From: DAOTZU01 sp034433995
Lineage (GTDB): Bacteria > Chloroflexota > Anaerolineae > UBA1429
Assembly: GCA_034433995.1 (NCBI GenBank)
Contig: DAOTZU010000158.1
Location: forward strand, 1-10,762
DNA: 10,762 nt
Direction: 5' to 3'
The stretch's first letter is position 1. Each line of letters starts with the position of its first letter. Below are positions 5,081-10,762 of the stretch, piece after piece. A program made the position numbers and the translations under genes. The notes under the pieces were generated by a model. That model searched no databases, was not told the DNA's origin, and saw nothing but the letters and a program-made list of their open reading frames with translations.

Positions 5081-5890
5081 ATGGCGGTGCAACAGAAGCG
5101 ACGCACAAGTTGGCTGGGGGTGTTCTTGGCTTTGGGGGTGGTCATCTCCTGTGCTGGCCCTGTGCCCCAAGGGGAGACCCCGCTGCCCGAGACCTTCACA
5201 CCCCCAGAGACGGCACAGCCGGTCCACACGCCTTCTCCCACGCCGGCCCCCGTACCGGATCGTTACCAGAAGGACAGGCAGATGATGATCGAGTCACAGA
5301 TTCAGGGGCGTGGCGTCAAGGATGAGGATGTCTTGCGGGCGATGGCCAAAGTGCCGCGCCACGAATTTGTGCCTCCGGAGTACCTGCACGAGGCCTATGC
5401 CGATCATCCGCTGCCCATCGGCTACGGGCAGACGATCTCTCAACCCTACATTGTGGCGGTGATGACGGAGCTGCTGCGCCTGCGCGCCACGGACAAGGTG
5501 TTGGAGATCGGCACAGGGTCGGGGTATCAGGCGGCGATCTTGGCCGAGATCGTGCAAGAGGTGTATAGCGTGGAGATCATCGAGCCGTTGTACCGCCAGG
5601 CCAAGGAGCGTCTGGAGCGGCTGGGCTATACCAATATCCATCTGAAATGCGGCGATGGCTACTATGGCTGGGAGGAACACGCCCCCTATGATGCCATCAT
5701 CGTCACCTGTGCCCCCGACCATATCCCGCAGCCGTTGGTCAACCAATTGGCCGATGGAGGCCGCATGGTGATCCCGGTGGGGCCGCCGGGGTCCTATCAG
5801 GTGCTGTGGCTGGTGGAGCGCCAAGGAGACAAGATCAAGACCGAGCGCATCATGGGCGTGGCTTTTGTGCCCCTCACGAGGCAACGCTAA
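5081..5890 (+). CDS. pcm: Exported protein-L-isoaspartate O-methyltransferase (PCMT) lipoprotein
   Basis: A 269-residue protein whose residues 61-269 are a full-length PCMT, close to the usual 205-215. PCMT uses S-adenosylmethionine to methylate damaged isoaspartyl residues and start their repair. Motifs seen: RHEFVPPE (93-100), GQTISQPYIVA (116-126), the SAM-binding motif VLEIGTGSGYQAA (140-152), VYSVEI (161-166), CGDGY (190-194) and FVPL (262-265). Unlike the cytoplasmic enzyme, it begins with MAVQQKRR, a hydrophobic stretch and the lipobox VISC (Cys24), followed by a Thr/Pro-rich stalk to about residue 60. The sequence therefore predicts an enzyme anchored outside the cytoplasmic membrane. 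The start at 5081 has GGGAG at 5066-5070. It lies 39 bp after the solute-binding lipoprotein. The 3' end overlaps the convergent - strand gene by 4 bp. Enzyme family is certain; the location is predicted. Confidence 0.92.
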   Translation: MAVQQKRRTSWLGVFLALGVVISCAGPVPQGETPLPETFTPPETAQPVHTPSPTPAPVPDRYQKDRQMMIESQIQGRGVKDEDVLRAMAKVPRHEFVPPEYLHEAYADHPLPIGYGQTISQPYIVAVMTELLRLRATDKVLEIGTGSGYQAAILAEIVQEVYSVEIIEPLYRQAKERLERLGYTNIHLKCGDGYYGWEEHAPYDAIIVTCAPDHIPQPLVNQLADGGRMVIPVGPPGSYQVLWLVERQGDKIKTERIMGVAFVPLTRQR

Positions 5891-8307
5891 GCCCGGCGCG
5901 CCGACGGTTTGCCGCTCAAGGGCCAAAACGCGGCCAGAGCGCACAGGTAGCATAGGCCGGCCACGCTCCATACCAGGCGGAACCCTCCGGCCAAGGCCAA
6001 AAGGGTGGCCAAGATCGAGCTGACCACCGAGGCGCCGCCGTTGATGGCCCACAGCCACGGAATAATCCCCGGCAGCATCTCCTCGGCGCGCCGCATCCCG
6101 CCGGCAAAGGGCATCCCCATCAAAAATCCCAAGGGCGCGAGGCATACGAGCGCCAACACGATGCGTCCCCCCAGGGCCAGCTGCAAGGTGGCGCTCAAGA
6201 GGGCGCGCAAGAGAAAGGGATAGAGCGCCGCCAGGCCCAGCAAGGCGATGAGCACGGGCCGCAGAGCAAACCGTCCGGCGTTCAGGCTGCCCAGCCCCGA
6301 GAAGAGCAAGAGGGCGGAGAGGGTCAGGATCAGGGAGAGGGTGGGCTGTCCCAGATAGAGGATGAGTTGTTGCATCAAGGGCAGCTCGATCAAAAGATAG
6401 GCCAGGCCCAGGGAGGCACAGTAGAGCACCATCCGGCCCAGCCAACGGATGGGCGCGAGCTCCCGCGGCCTGCAGACCAGGGGCAGCCCAATGAGCAGGC
6501 CCGCCGCCACCAAGGAAAAGACGAGCAAGGCCCACACCAAGAGAAAGCCGCTACCGCCAAAGGGCTGCCACGTTTTGCCCCACTGGCGCAGGATGGCCGG
6601 CACCTGGCGCCAGCGGAAATAGTGGCCGAAGAAGGGGCGATCATCGGTGGGCGGGGTGACGTCGTACTCTTGGGCGCGGTAAAACGCTCTGCGGTCAGGG
6701 GTGAGGAGCAGGTCGCGCAAAGCTTCGTAATACACCGGCCGGGGCAGGATGTTGTAGCGGTTGGCCAGCTCCGGCCCCATGCCCGGGAACCACACCGGGT
6801 CGTACCCCAGCTCGGCGCACGTCTGCAGGAACGCGGCGATGTCGGCCTGGGCGAAGGGGCTGGGGCTGGCCAGGATGGTCATGGTGGACCAACTCCGGAA
6901 GGCGAGGAGATGTTGGGCCGCGTCGCCCAGGCCCTCCCGCTCCAGGGCGCTCACCACCAGCCCGGCGGCCCGCAGGCATTCGCTGGGCGGGTCTTGGAGC
7001 CAGCGGGTGAGCACCAGCAGGCCGTGGGGGGTCAGCCGCCGCAGGGCGCAGGAGGCTGCCTCCACGGTATAGAGATAGTTCTCCGTCAGGCTGTAGGAGC
7101 CGGAGGTGAGGGGATGGTAGCCCTCGCTCAGGGCGATGAGGACGATGTCGAATCTCTCTTGGAGGCGTTCCAGGGCACTGCGCTCTTCCTCGATGCGCCA
7201 GGTGACCTGCGGGAGGTGGTAGAGGTTCCCCGTCCACAGGGCATAGCGCTCGCCCACGACGCGGGCCACCAAGGGGTTGCTCTCCACGGCCACGATGCGG
7301 CGCGCGCCCCCGGCCACCGCCGCGGCCACCTCTAATCCTCCCCTGGGGCGCAAGATCAAGACCGAGGCCCCGGTCCGCAGGCGATAAGGCACCGCGGAGG
7401 GCAGATAGGCCAGGAAGGCCTCGTCCGCCTCCCCTTGGCGCCGGGTGATGGGGCTGAGGTTATCGCCATCCACCAACACCCCGTGTTGCGGAGGGAGTTG
7501 GCCCTGGTAGAGGAGACTCAGCCCTGGGGCCGAATGGATGCGTTCGCTTTCCACCACATCCACCCGGGAGAAGGTGTTCCACCGACTGACCACCTGCCGC
7601 GCCCCCGCCGCCAGGTGCTGGCTCAAGCTTTTGTAGGGCGAAAGGTGCAGCTGAAGCCAAGCCGGCCGGGTGGTGGCCAAGACCAGCCCGGCCACCGCCA
7701 TGGCCCACGCCGTTCCTTGGCGCAGGCTGGAGAGCGGGCTGCGTTGCTGTGTCCATCCCACCTCCACCAGGATGGCGGCCAGGGCGGCCAGGCTCACGGC
7801 GGCCATCACGGTGCCCTCGCCGCCCAGCAGGGGCAGCAGGCCCAGCAGGCTCAGGCTGCCTAACGCCGAGCCGAGCAGGTTCGCCCCGTAGAGCTGGGGC
7901 GTCTCTTGGGGGTAAAGGGCCAGCCATTGGGCCAGGCATAGCCCGCTAAAGCCAAAGGGCACCACCAGCCCCAGGTATTGCAAGGCCAGGTAACCGAGCT
8001 GGCGTGGATCCCAGGCAAATTGGTAGGAATCGAAGGGGAGAGCGTTGAACAGCACATAGGCCCCCGCCAAGCTTAGGGGAAAGCCCCAGCCCCACCAGGG
8101 GAACAGCCGCCAACGGCGAGTGCGCCCCAGCAACGCCAGGATGGTGCCGCCGGCCGCGTTGCCCAGCAAGGCCACAGCGATGCTGAGGAAGGCCAGGTGA
8201 TACCACTCCGCCAGGGAAAAGAGCCGCGTCAGGGTGATCTCAAAGATCAGGGTCGCGGCGGAGATCAGCATTGTGCTACCGTAGCGTCCCCATGCGTATT
8301 GCCTCAT
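5887..8307 (-). CDS. Polytopic membrane protein with a spermidine-synthase-like (SAM-dependent) domain
   Basis: About 806 residues in three parts. A block of about seven hydrophobic helices (10-212) comes first. A Rossmann-like domain follows, with VLILRPRGGLEVAAAV (about 316-331), IVAVESNP (338-345) and a SLTENYLYTVEA segment (about 406-417). A TPPTDDRPFF motif (about 551-560) precedes a second block of about seven helices (585-800). This architecture recurs in membrane proteins annotated as spermidine synthase-like in many phyla; their reaction is not established. The nucleotide loop is RPRGG instead of the usual GxGxG, and I see no clear catalytic Asp of true aminopropyltransferases, so polyamine synthesis is doubtful. 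ATG 8307 is preferred because GAGGGG lies four bases upstream. GTG 8319 in the same frame would add four residues. The stop TAG overlaps the convergent pcm stop. Confidence 0.8.
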   Translation of the reverse strand: MRQYAWGRYGSTMLISAATLIFEITLTRLFSLAEWYHLAFLSIAVALLGNAAGGTILALLGRTRRWRLFPWWGWGFPLSLAGAYVLFNALPFDSYQFAWDPRQLGYLALQYLGLVVPFGFSGLCLAQWLALYPQETPQLYGANLLGSALGSLSLLGLLPLLGGEGTVMAAVSLAALAAILVEVGWTQQRSPLSSLRQGTAWAMAVAGLVLATTRPAWLQLHLSPYKSLSQHLAAGARQVVSRWNTFSRVDVVESERIHSAPGLSLLYQGQLPPQHGVLVDGDNLSPITRRQGEADEAFLAYLPSAVPYRLRTGASVLILRPRGGLEVAAAVAGGARRIVAVESNPLVARVVGERYALWTGNLYHLPQVTWRIEEERSALERLQERFDIVLIALSEGYHPLTSGSYSLTENYLYTVEAASCALRRLTPHGLLVLTRWLQDPPSECLRAAGLVVSALEREGLGDAAQHLLAFRSWSTMTILASPSPFAQADIAAFLQTCAELGYDPVWFPGMGPELANRYNILPRPVYYEALRDLLLTPDRRAFYRAQEYDVTPPTDDRPFFGHYFRWRQVPAILRQWGKTWQPFGGSGFLLVWALLVFSLVAAGLLIGLPLVCRPRELAPIRWLGRMVLYCASLGLAYLLIELPLMQQLILYLGQPTLSLILTLSALLLFSGLGSLNAGRFALRPVLIALLGLAALYPFLLRALLSATLQLALGGRIVLALVCLAPLGFLMGMPFAGGMRRAEEMLPGIIPWLWAINGGASVVSSILATLLALAGGFRLVWSVAGLCYLCALAAFWPLSGKPSARRA

Positions 8308-8360
8308 CTTGCCCCTCACGCCTCTACCTTACCTCAGAGCGCGCCGGCGGTCAATCGCGC

Positions 8361-8404
8361 AATAAAAAAAAGACCTGACAGGTCTGAAAGACCTGTCAGG
8401 TCTT
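8361..8404 (-). terminator. Intrinsic terminator made of a double palindrome
   Basis: A perfect 16-bp stem (8370-8385 with 8389-8404) and a 3-base loop. On the - strand it is followed by a run of eight T and then ATT (8361-8370 read in reverse). This is a textbook Rho-independent terminator just after the stop codon of the sugar transferase gene (8417). Each arm is itself a palindrome, AGACCTG-N-CAGGTCT, so the 7-mer occurs four times in alternating orientation. That is more symmetry than a terminator needs, and it suggests a dispersed palindromic repeat co-opted as terminator. Confidence 0.88.
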
Positions 8405-8416
8405 GGCTTTTGCGCC

Positions 8417-9181
8417 TTACCAGGCGCCATCTCCGGAGAGGACGGCGGGCAGCGTCTTGGCCAGGATCTTGAGATCGAGCCACAGGGAGCGCTTTTGGCT
8501 GTACTCGATATCCAGCCGCACCATATCTTCGAAGGTGAGACAAGTGCGCCCGCTGACCTGCCACAGACCCGTGAGCCCGGCCTGGGGCACCAGGCGCTGC
8601 CGCTGATGGGCATCGTATTGTTCCACCTCGTAGGGCAAGGCGGGGCGCGGGCCCACCAGGCTCATATCTCCTTTGAGCACATTCCAGAGCTGGGGCAGCT
8701 CATCCAGGCTGGTGCGCCGCAGGAACCGCCCCACCCGAGTGACGCGCGGGTCATGCTTCATCTTGAACAGAGGCTTGCTGGCGCTGCCGTTGTTCACCTG
8801 GTCGTGTTGGCCGGCCATGTAGGCCCGCACATAATCGCGATGGATTTGCGTATCGCAATTGGTATACATGGAGCGGAACTTGAAAAAGTCGAACACCAGC
8901 CGTTCAGGGTGCTCCTCGTTGGGGTCTTGTTGCCCCCGCACCCGCTTTTGCCTAAAGATCACCGGGCCGGGGGAATCCACCACGATGGCGAGGGCGATCA
9001 GCAAGAACAAGGGGGAAAGGATGACCAAGGCCAGCGCCGAGAGGACGATATCCATCAGGCGCTTGAGCACGAGGTAGGTCCGCTCCGCCATCAAGGTTCT
9101 GGCCCGTTGCCGGGACGGCGAGGAGGCGACATAGGTGATCTCTTGGATGCCCAAAGGTTCTCGCTCCTTTGCAGAGAGCAT
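8417..9181 (-). CDS. Bacterial sugar transferase (polyprenyl-phosphate sugar-1-phosphate transferase)
   Basis: With the start at 9181 this is 254 residues of the monotopic WcaJ/PglC-type family. Members transfer a sugar-1-phosphate from a nucleotide sugar to undecaprenyl phosphate, the first membrane step of polysaccharide assembly. Seen in order: KRLMDIVLSALAL leading into a membrane helix (about 43-66), FFKFRSMY (99-106), RRTSLDELPQLWNVLKGDMS (155-174) with the catalytic Asp160-Glu161 pair, LVGPRP (175-180), GLTGLWQVSGR (202-212) and SLWLDLKILAKT (232-243). It lacks the long N-terminal four-helix region of WbaP/WcaJ. The frame is open upstream to 9331, but the extra 50 residues have no family resemblance. 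The ribosome site before 9181 is poor, and Met at 9091 is a possible alternative. It ends in a strong terminator and stands alone, without other glycan genes beside it. Confidence 0.9.
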   Translation of the reverse strand: MLSAKEREPLGIQEITYVASSPSRQRARTLMAERTYLVLKRLMDIVLSALALVILSPLFLLIALAIVVDSPGPVIFRQKRVRGQQDPNEEHPERLVFDFFKFRSMYTNCDTQIHRDYVRAYMAGQHDQVNNGSASKPLFKMKHDPRVTRVGRFLRRTSLDELPQLWNVLKGDMSLVGPRPALPYEVEQYDAHQRQRLVPQAGLTGLWQVSGRTCLTFEDMVRLDIEYSQKRSLWLDLKILAKTLPAVLSGDGAW

Positions 9182-9329
9182 GGGGGATCTCAAAAGGCCT
9201 TTTTTAATATAAGGGGAGGAGATGAACGGAACGTGAAAGCGGCGGACAGGGAGATGAATTTTTGTACATCTTGGATGGAGGCAGGGAAGCGGCATGGGCG
9301 TGCGCATTCTCCGCTGGGATGAACAGGAC

Positions 9330-9363
9330 AAGACCGCCCGCGAGGCAGGACGCAGGCGGTCTT
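9330..9363 (-). terminator. Stem-loop after efp, possible weak terminator
   Basis: A 9-bp perfect stem, AAGACCGCC (9330-9338) with GGCGGTCTT (9355-9363), has a 16-base loop and begins 23 bp past the efp stop codon. The - strand sequence after it (TGTCCTGTTC) is only moderately T-rich, so termination may be partial. The remaining 9182-9329 spacer holds a 12-bp palindrome AAAAGGCCTTTT (9192-9203) and an AT-rich TATATT (- strand, 9206-9211) that could be a -10 for the sugar transferase, without a convincing -35. Confidence 0.45.
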
Positions 9364-9386
9364 GAGATTCCCGCAGTGCGAGGCAA

Positions 9387-9947
9387 TCAGACCCGGGTGA
9401 CGTAGCTGCCGGTGCGGGTATCTATGCGCAGCACGTCGCCGGCGTTGATAAAAAGGGGCACCTGCAGCTTGAGCCCTGTCTCCAGGGTGACCTCTTTGGT
9501 GGCGCTGGTGGCCGTATCGCCGGCGTAGCCGGGCGGGGCGTCGGTGACCACCAAATCCACCGTGATGGGCAGCTCGATGCCGATGGGCTCGCCCTCAAAC
9601 ATTTCGATCTCTAACGTGGTACCCTCTTTGAGATAAGGGATCACGTCCTCCAGCACTTGGCGGGGCAAGGCGGGCTGCTCAAAGGTCTCGGTATCCATAA
9701 AGTAATAGTTCTCGCCATCGTTATACATGTACTGCACCGTGCGATGGTCGAGCTGGATATCCTGCACCCGGTCGCCGGAGAGAAAGTTGCGGTTGATGGT
9801 GACGCCGGTGCGCAGGTTGCGCAGCTTGGTGCGGATGATGGCGTTGCCTCGGCCCGGCTTGTAATGATCGTACTCGAGCACGCGCCAGATCTGGCCGTCC
9901 TCATCTTGGAACGTGACGCCTTTGCGCAATTGGGTGACGGGGATCAT
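9387..9947 (-). CDS. efp: Translation elongation factor P
   Basis: A 186-residue protein, the normal EF-P length, with the three beta-barrel domains. The N-terminal KOW-like domain holds the loop HYKPGRGNA (28-36). The central domain follows with RVQDIQLDHRTVQYMYNDGENYYFMD. The C-terminal OB domain ends in the family signature (VPLFINAGDVLRIDTRTGSYVTRV, 163-186). EF-P binds the ribosome and relieves stalling at polyproline stretches in the cytoplasm. The tip of the modification loop is Arg33, where many bacteria have Lys. A strong promoter and an AGGAGGTG ribosome site precede it. It appears monocistronic, with its own upstream promoter and a stem-loop after it. Identity is certain; whether the tip arginine is modified is unknown. 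Confidence 0.97.
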   Translation of the reverse strand: MIPVTQLRKGVTFQDEDGQIWRVLEYDHYKPGRGNAIIRTKLRNLRTGVTINRNFLSGDRVQDIQLDHRTVQYMYNDGENYYFMDTETFEQPALPRQVLEDVIPYLKEGTTLEIEMFEGEPIGIELPITVDLVVTDAPPGYAGDTATSATKEVTLETGLKLQVPLFINAGDVLRIDTRTGSYVTRV

Positions 9948-9957
9948 AAATGGGCTA

Positions 9958-9965
9958 CACCTCCT
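9958..9965 (-). promoter_or_regulatory. Ribosome binding site of efp
   Basis: On the - strand AGGAGGTG, nearly the full anti-16S complement, lies 10 bases before the efp ATG (9947). Confidence 0.8.
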
Positions 9966-9989
9966 CTAATCCATGCTGTTGCCTGGTAA

Positions 9990-10018
9990 ATTATACGCCG
10001 CGCCGCTCAGGGCGGCAA
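9990..10018 (-). promoter_or_regulatory. Sigma-70-type promoter of efp
   Basis: Read on the - strand: TTGCCG (10013-10018), a 17-bp spacer and a perfect TATAAT (9990-9995). Transcription would start near 9983, about 36 nt before the efp ATG. Confidence 0.75.
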
Positions 10019-10028
10019 ATCTTGTGCC

Positions 10029-10057
10029 TTGCCTTCTTCGCGGCCTCACGGTAAAAT
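10029..10057 (+). promoter_or_regulatory. Sigma-70-type promoter of the URO-D family gene, divergent from the efp promoter
   Basis: TTGCCT (10029-10034), a 17-bp spacer and TAAAAT (10052-10057). The start point would be near 10064, giving a leader of about 128 nt. Its -35 lies only 10 bp from that of efp, so the two promoters are back to back and could compete. Confidence 0.6.
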
Positions 10058-10058
10058 G

Positions 10059-10167
10059 GCCCCCTGAGGAGGGGGCAGGACGCGGATCCAGCGGGTGGGC
10101 GTGGGTCAGCAGCCAAGAGCCACCCGCGATGATCCACCCGCTCCGTGGGCATCTTTGCCTGAAAGGC
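10059..10167 (+). promoter_or_regulatory. Structured 5' leader with alternative pairings
   Basis: Three elements follow the predicted promoter. First, a GC hairpin has 7 bp (GCCCCCT 10059-10065 with AGGGGGC 10070-10076). Second, AGCGGGTGG (10090-10098) can pair either with CCACCCGC (10120-10127) or with CCACCCGCT (10134-10142), two mutually exclusive partners. Third, there is a small hairpin GCCT-GAA-AGGC (10157-10167) shortly before the ribosome site. I do not recognise a known riboswitch class. Confidence 0.4.
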
Positions 10168-10191
10168 CGATGTTTCCGGAGGAGCAGCGCG

Positions 10192-10762
10192 ATGGACGAG
10201 TTGACCCCTTACGAGCGCACCATGCGCCGGCTGGCCGGGCAGCCGGTGGACCGTATCCCCAACCAGAACATCCTCATGGCCTTTGCTGCCCGCTATATCG
10301 GTTCCACCTACGACCGGCTGGCCCAGGATTACCGCGTGTTGGTGGAGGGGAATTTGCGCGCCTGCGAGGCCTTTCACATTGACCTGGTCAGCGCCATCTC
10401 CGACCCTTGGCGTGAGGCCTCGGCCTTTGGCGCGCAGATCGTGTTCCCCTACGATAGTGTGCCCCAATGCGTGGCGCCCCTTTTGCAAAGCTACGCCGAT
10501 TGGCGCCGCCTGCGCCTGTGGGATCCGTGGGAACACGAACGCACCCGCGACCGGTTGTTGGCCATCCAGCTTTGCCGCCAGAAGGTGGGCGGGCAATATC
10601 CCATCTGCGGCTGGGTGGAGGGGGCCGCCGCCGAGGCCGCCGATCTGCGCGGCGTGAGCGCCTTCCTGGAGGACACGGTCCTTGAGCCGGAGGCGGCCCA
10701 AGAGCTGTTGGAGATCTGCACCCAGGCGGCCATGCACTTCGCCCTGGCCCAGGTGGAGGCCG
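10192..10762 (+). CDS. Uroporphyrinogen decarboxylase-family protein (MtaA/MtbA-like methyltransferase type), 3' truncated by the window edge
   Basis: The first 190 residues are present and the frame is open to the right edge. ATG 10192 follows GGAGGAG (10178-10184) at 7 bases, a strong ribosome site. The sequence opens with LTPYERTMRRLAGQPVDRIP, the standard URO-D superfamily start. It continues with a domain rich in family features: AFHIDLVSAISDPWREASAFGAQIVFPYDS (about 61-90) and ICGWVEGAAAEAADLRGVSAFLED (about 139-162), the counterpart of GWVEGP-x-AEAxxLRG in MtaA/MtbA-type enzymes. Besides haem-pathway HemE, this superfamily holds corrinoid-dependent methyltransferases. The altered N-terminal Arg-rich substrate loop argues against HemE itself. 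Catalytic and zinc residues of the C-terminal half are outside, so the reaction cannot be fixed. It is transcribed away from efp behind a structured leader. Confidence 0.85.
   Translation, partial: MDELTPYERTMRRLAGQPVDRIPNQNILMAFAARYIGSTYDRLAQDYRVLVEGNLRACEAFHIDLVSAISDPWREASAFGAQIVFPYDSVPQCVAPLLQSYADWRRLRLWDPWEHERTRDRLLAIQLCRQKVGGQYPICGWVEGAAAEAADLRGVSAFLEDTVLEPEAAQELLEICTQAAMHFALAQVEA

Noticed and set aside
4328..5227. - strand open frame of about 299 codons
   Set aside because: Antisense shadow of the solute-binding lipoprotein gene.
5294..6535. - strand open frame of about 413 codons
   Set aside because: It spans the end of pcm and the end of the membrane protein in a different frame; low-complexity Gly/Ala/Arg-rich product with no motif.
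6367..7335. + strand open frame of about 322 codons
   Set aside because: Antisense shadow of the spermidine-synthase-like membrane protein, which has clear helices and domain motifs.
5887..8307. Genuine spermidine synthase (speE)
   Set aside because: The protein is about 2.5 times the usual length, is mostly membrane helices, and has an altered SAM loop without a clear catalytic Asp.
8495..9322. + strand open frame of about 275 codons
   Set aside because: Antisense shadow of the sugar transferase gene.
9182..9331. N-terminal extension of the sugar transferase by 50 residues
   Set aside because: The added residues do not resemble the family, include Cys/Pro/Arg-rich sequence, and cover the AT-rich likely promoter.
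10059..10191. Cobalamin or SAM riboswitch in the leader
   Set aside because: The conserved B12-box and SAM-I core sequences are not visible; only generic alternative stems are seen.
9991..10737. - strand open frame of about 248 codons
   Set aside because: It runs antisense through the structured leader and the URO-D gene, and no ribosome site or family motif supports it.

Overview
The window looks like chromosomal DNA of a GC-rich (roughly 60-65%) bacterium, most likely a member of the Chloroflexota (Anaerolineae-like). This is an inference. It rests on two lipoproteins with Thr/Pro-rich stalks, one carrying the TRVVEVPV-type linker typical of substrate-binding lipoproteins in that phylum, and on the overall gene repertoire. 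No mobile element, CRISPR array, tRNA or rRNA was recognised.

Left part (1-3527, all + strand): the 3' end of a 7TM-HD c-di-AMP phosphodiesterase (pgpH), a DgkA-type diacylglycerol/undecaprenol kinase, two consecutive Wzz-type chain-length proteins and a CpsD-type tyrosine autokinase. Together they form a cell-envelope/exopolysaccharide block. The second Wzz gene has its own TATAAT promoter.

Middle (3528-3970): a 443-bp gene-free region with five perfect 9-bp DnaA boxes (TTATCCACA), one dyad, and an AT-rich edge. By hand count the + strand changes from C-rich to G-rich across it, although the genes on both sides are on the same strand. I read it as a candidate chromosomal replication origin (oriC). 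No dnaA or dnaN gene lies in the window. This is the most important observation here.

Right part: two + strand lipoprotein genes (a PhnD-like solute-binding protein and an exported protein-L-isoaspartate methyltransferase) form a probable operon. They converge with a 4-bp stop overlap on a - strand block: a polytopic membrane protein with a spermidine-synthase-like domain, a monotopic sugar-phosphate transferase that ends in a strong intrinsic terminator, and elongation factor P with Arg at the tip of its modification loop. A divergent promoter region follows. It includes a structured 5' leader and the start of a uroporphyrinogen-decarboxylase-family (MtaA/MtbA-like) gene that runs off the window.

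How the genes fit together: DgkA can supply undecaprenyl phosphate, the sugar transferase can load the first sugar onto it, and the Wzz/CpsD proteins would control polymer length. The glycosyltransferases, flippase and polymerase of such a pathway are not in the window. If the origin call is right, the envelope block on the left and the - strand block on the right are both transcribed toward the origin, against the replication fork.
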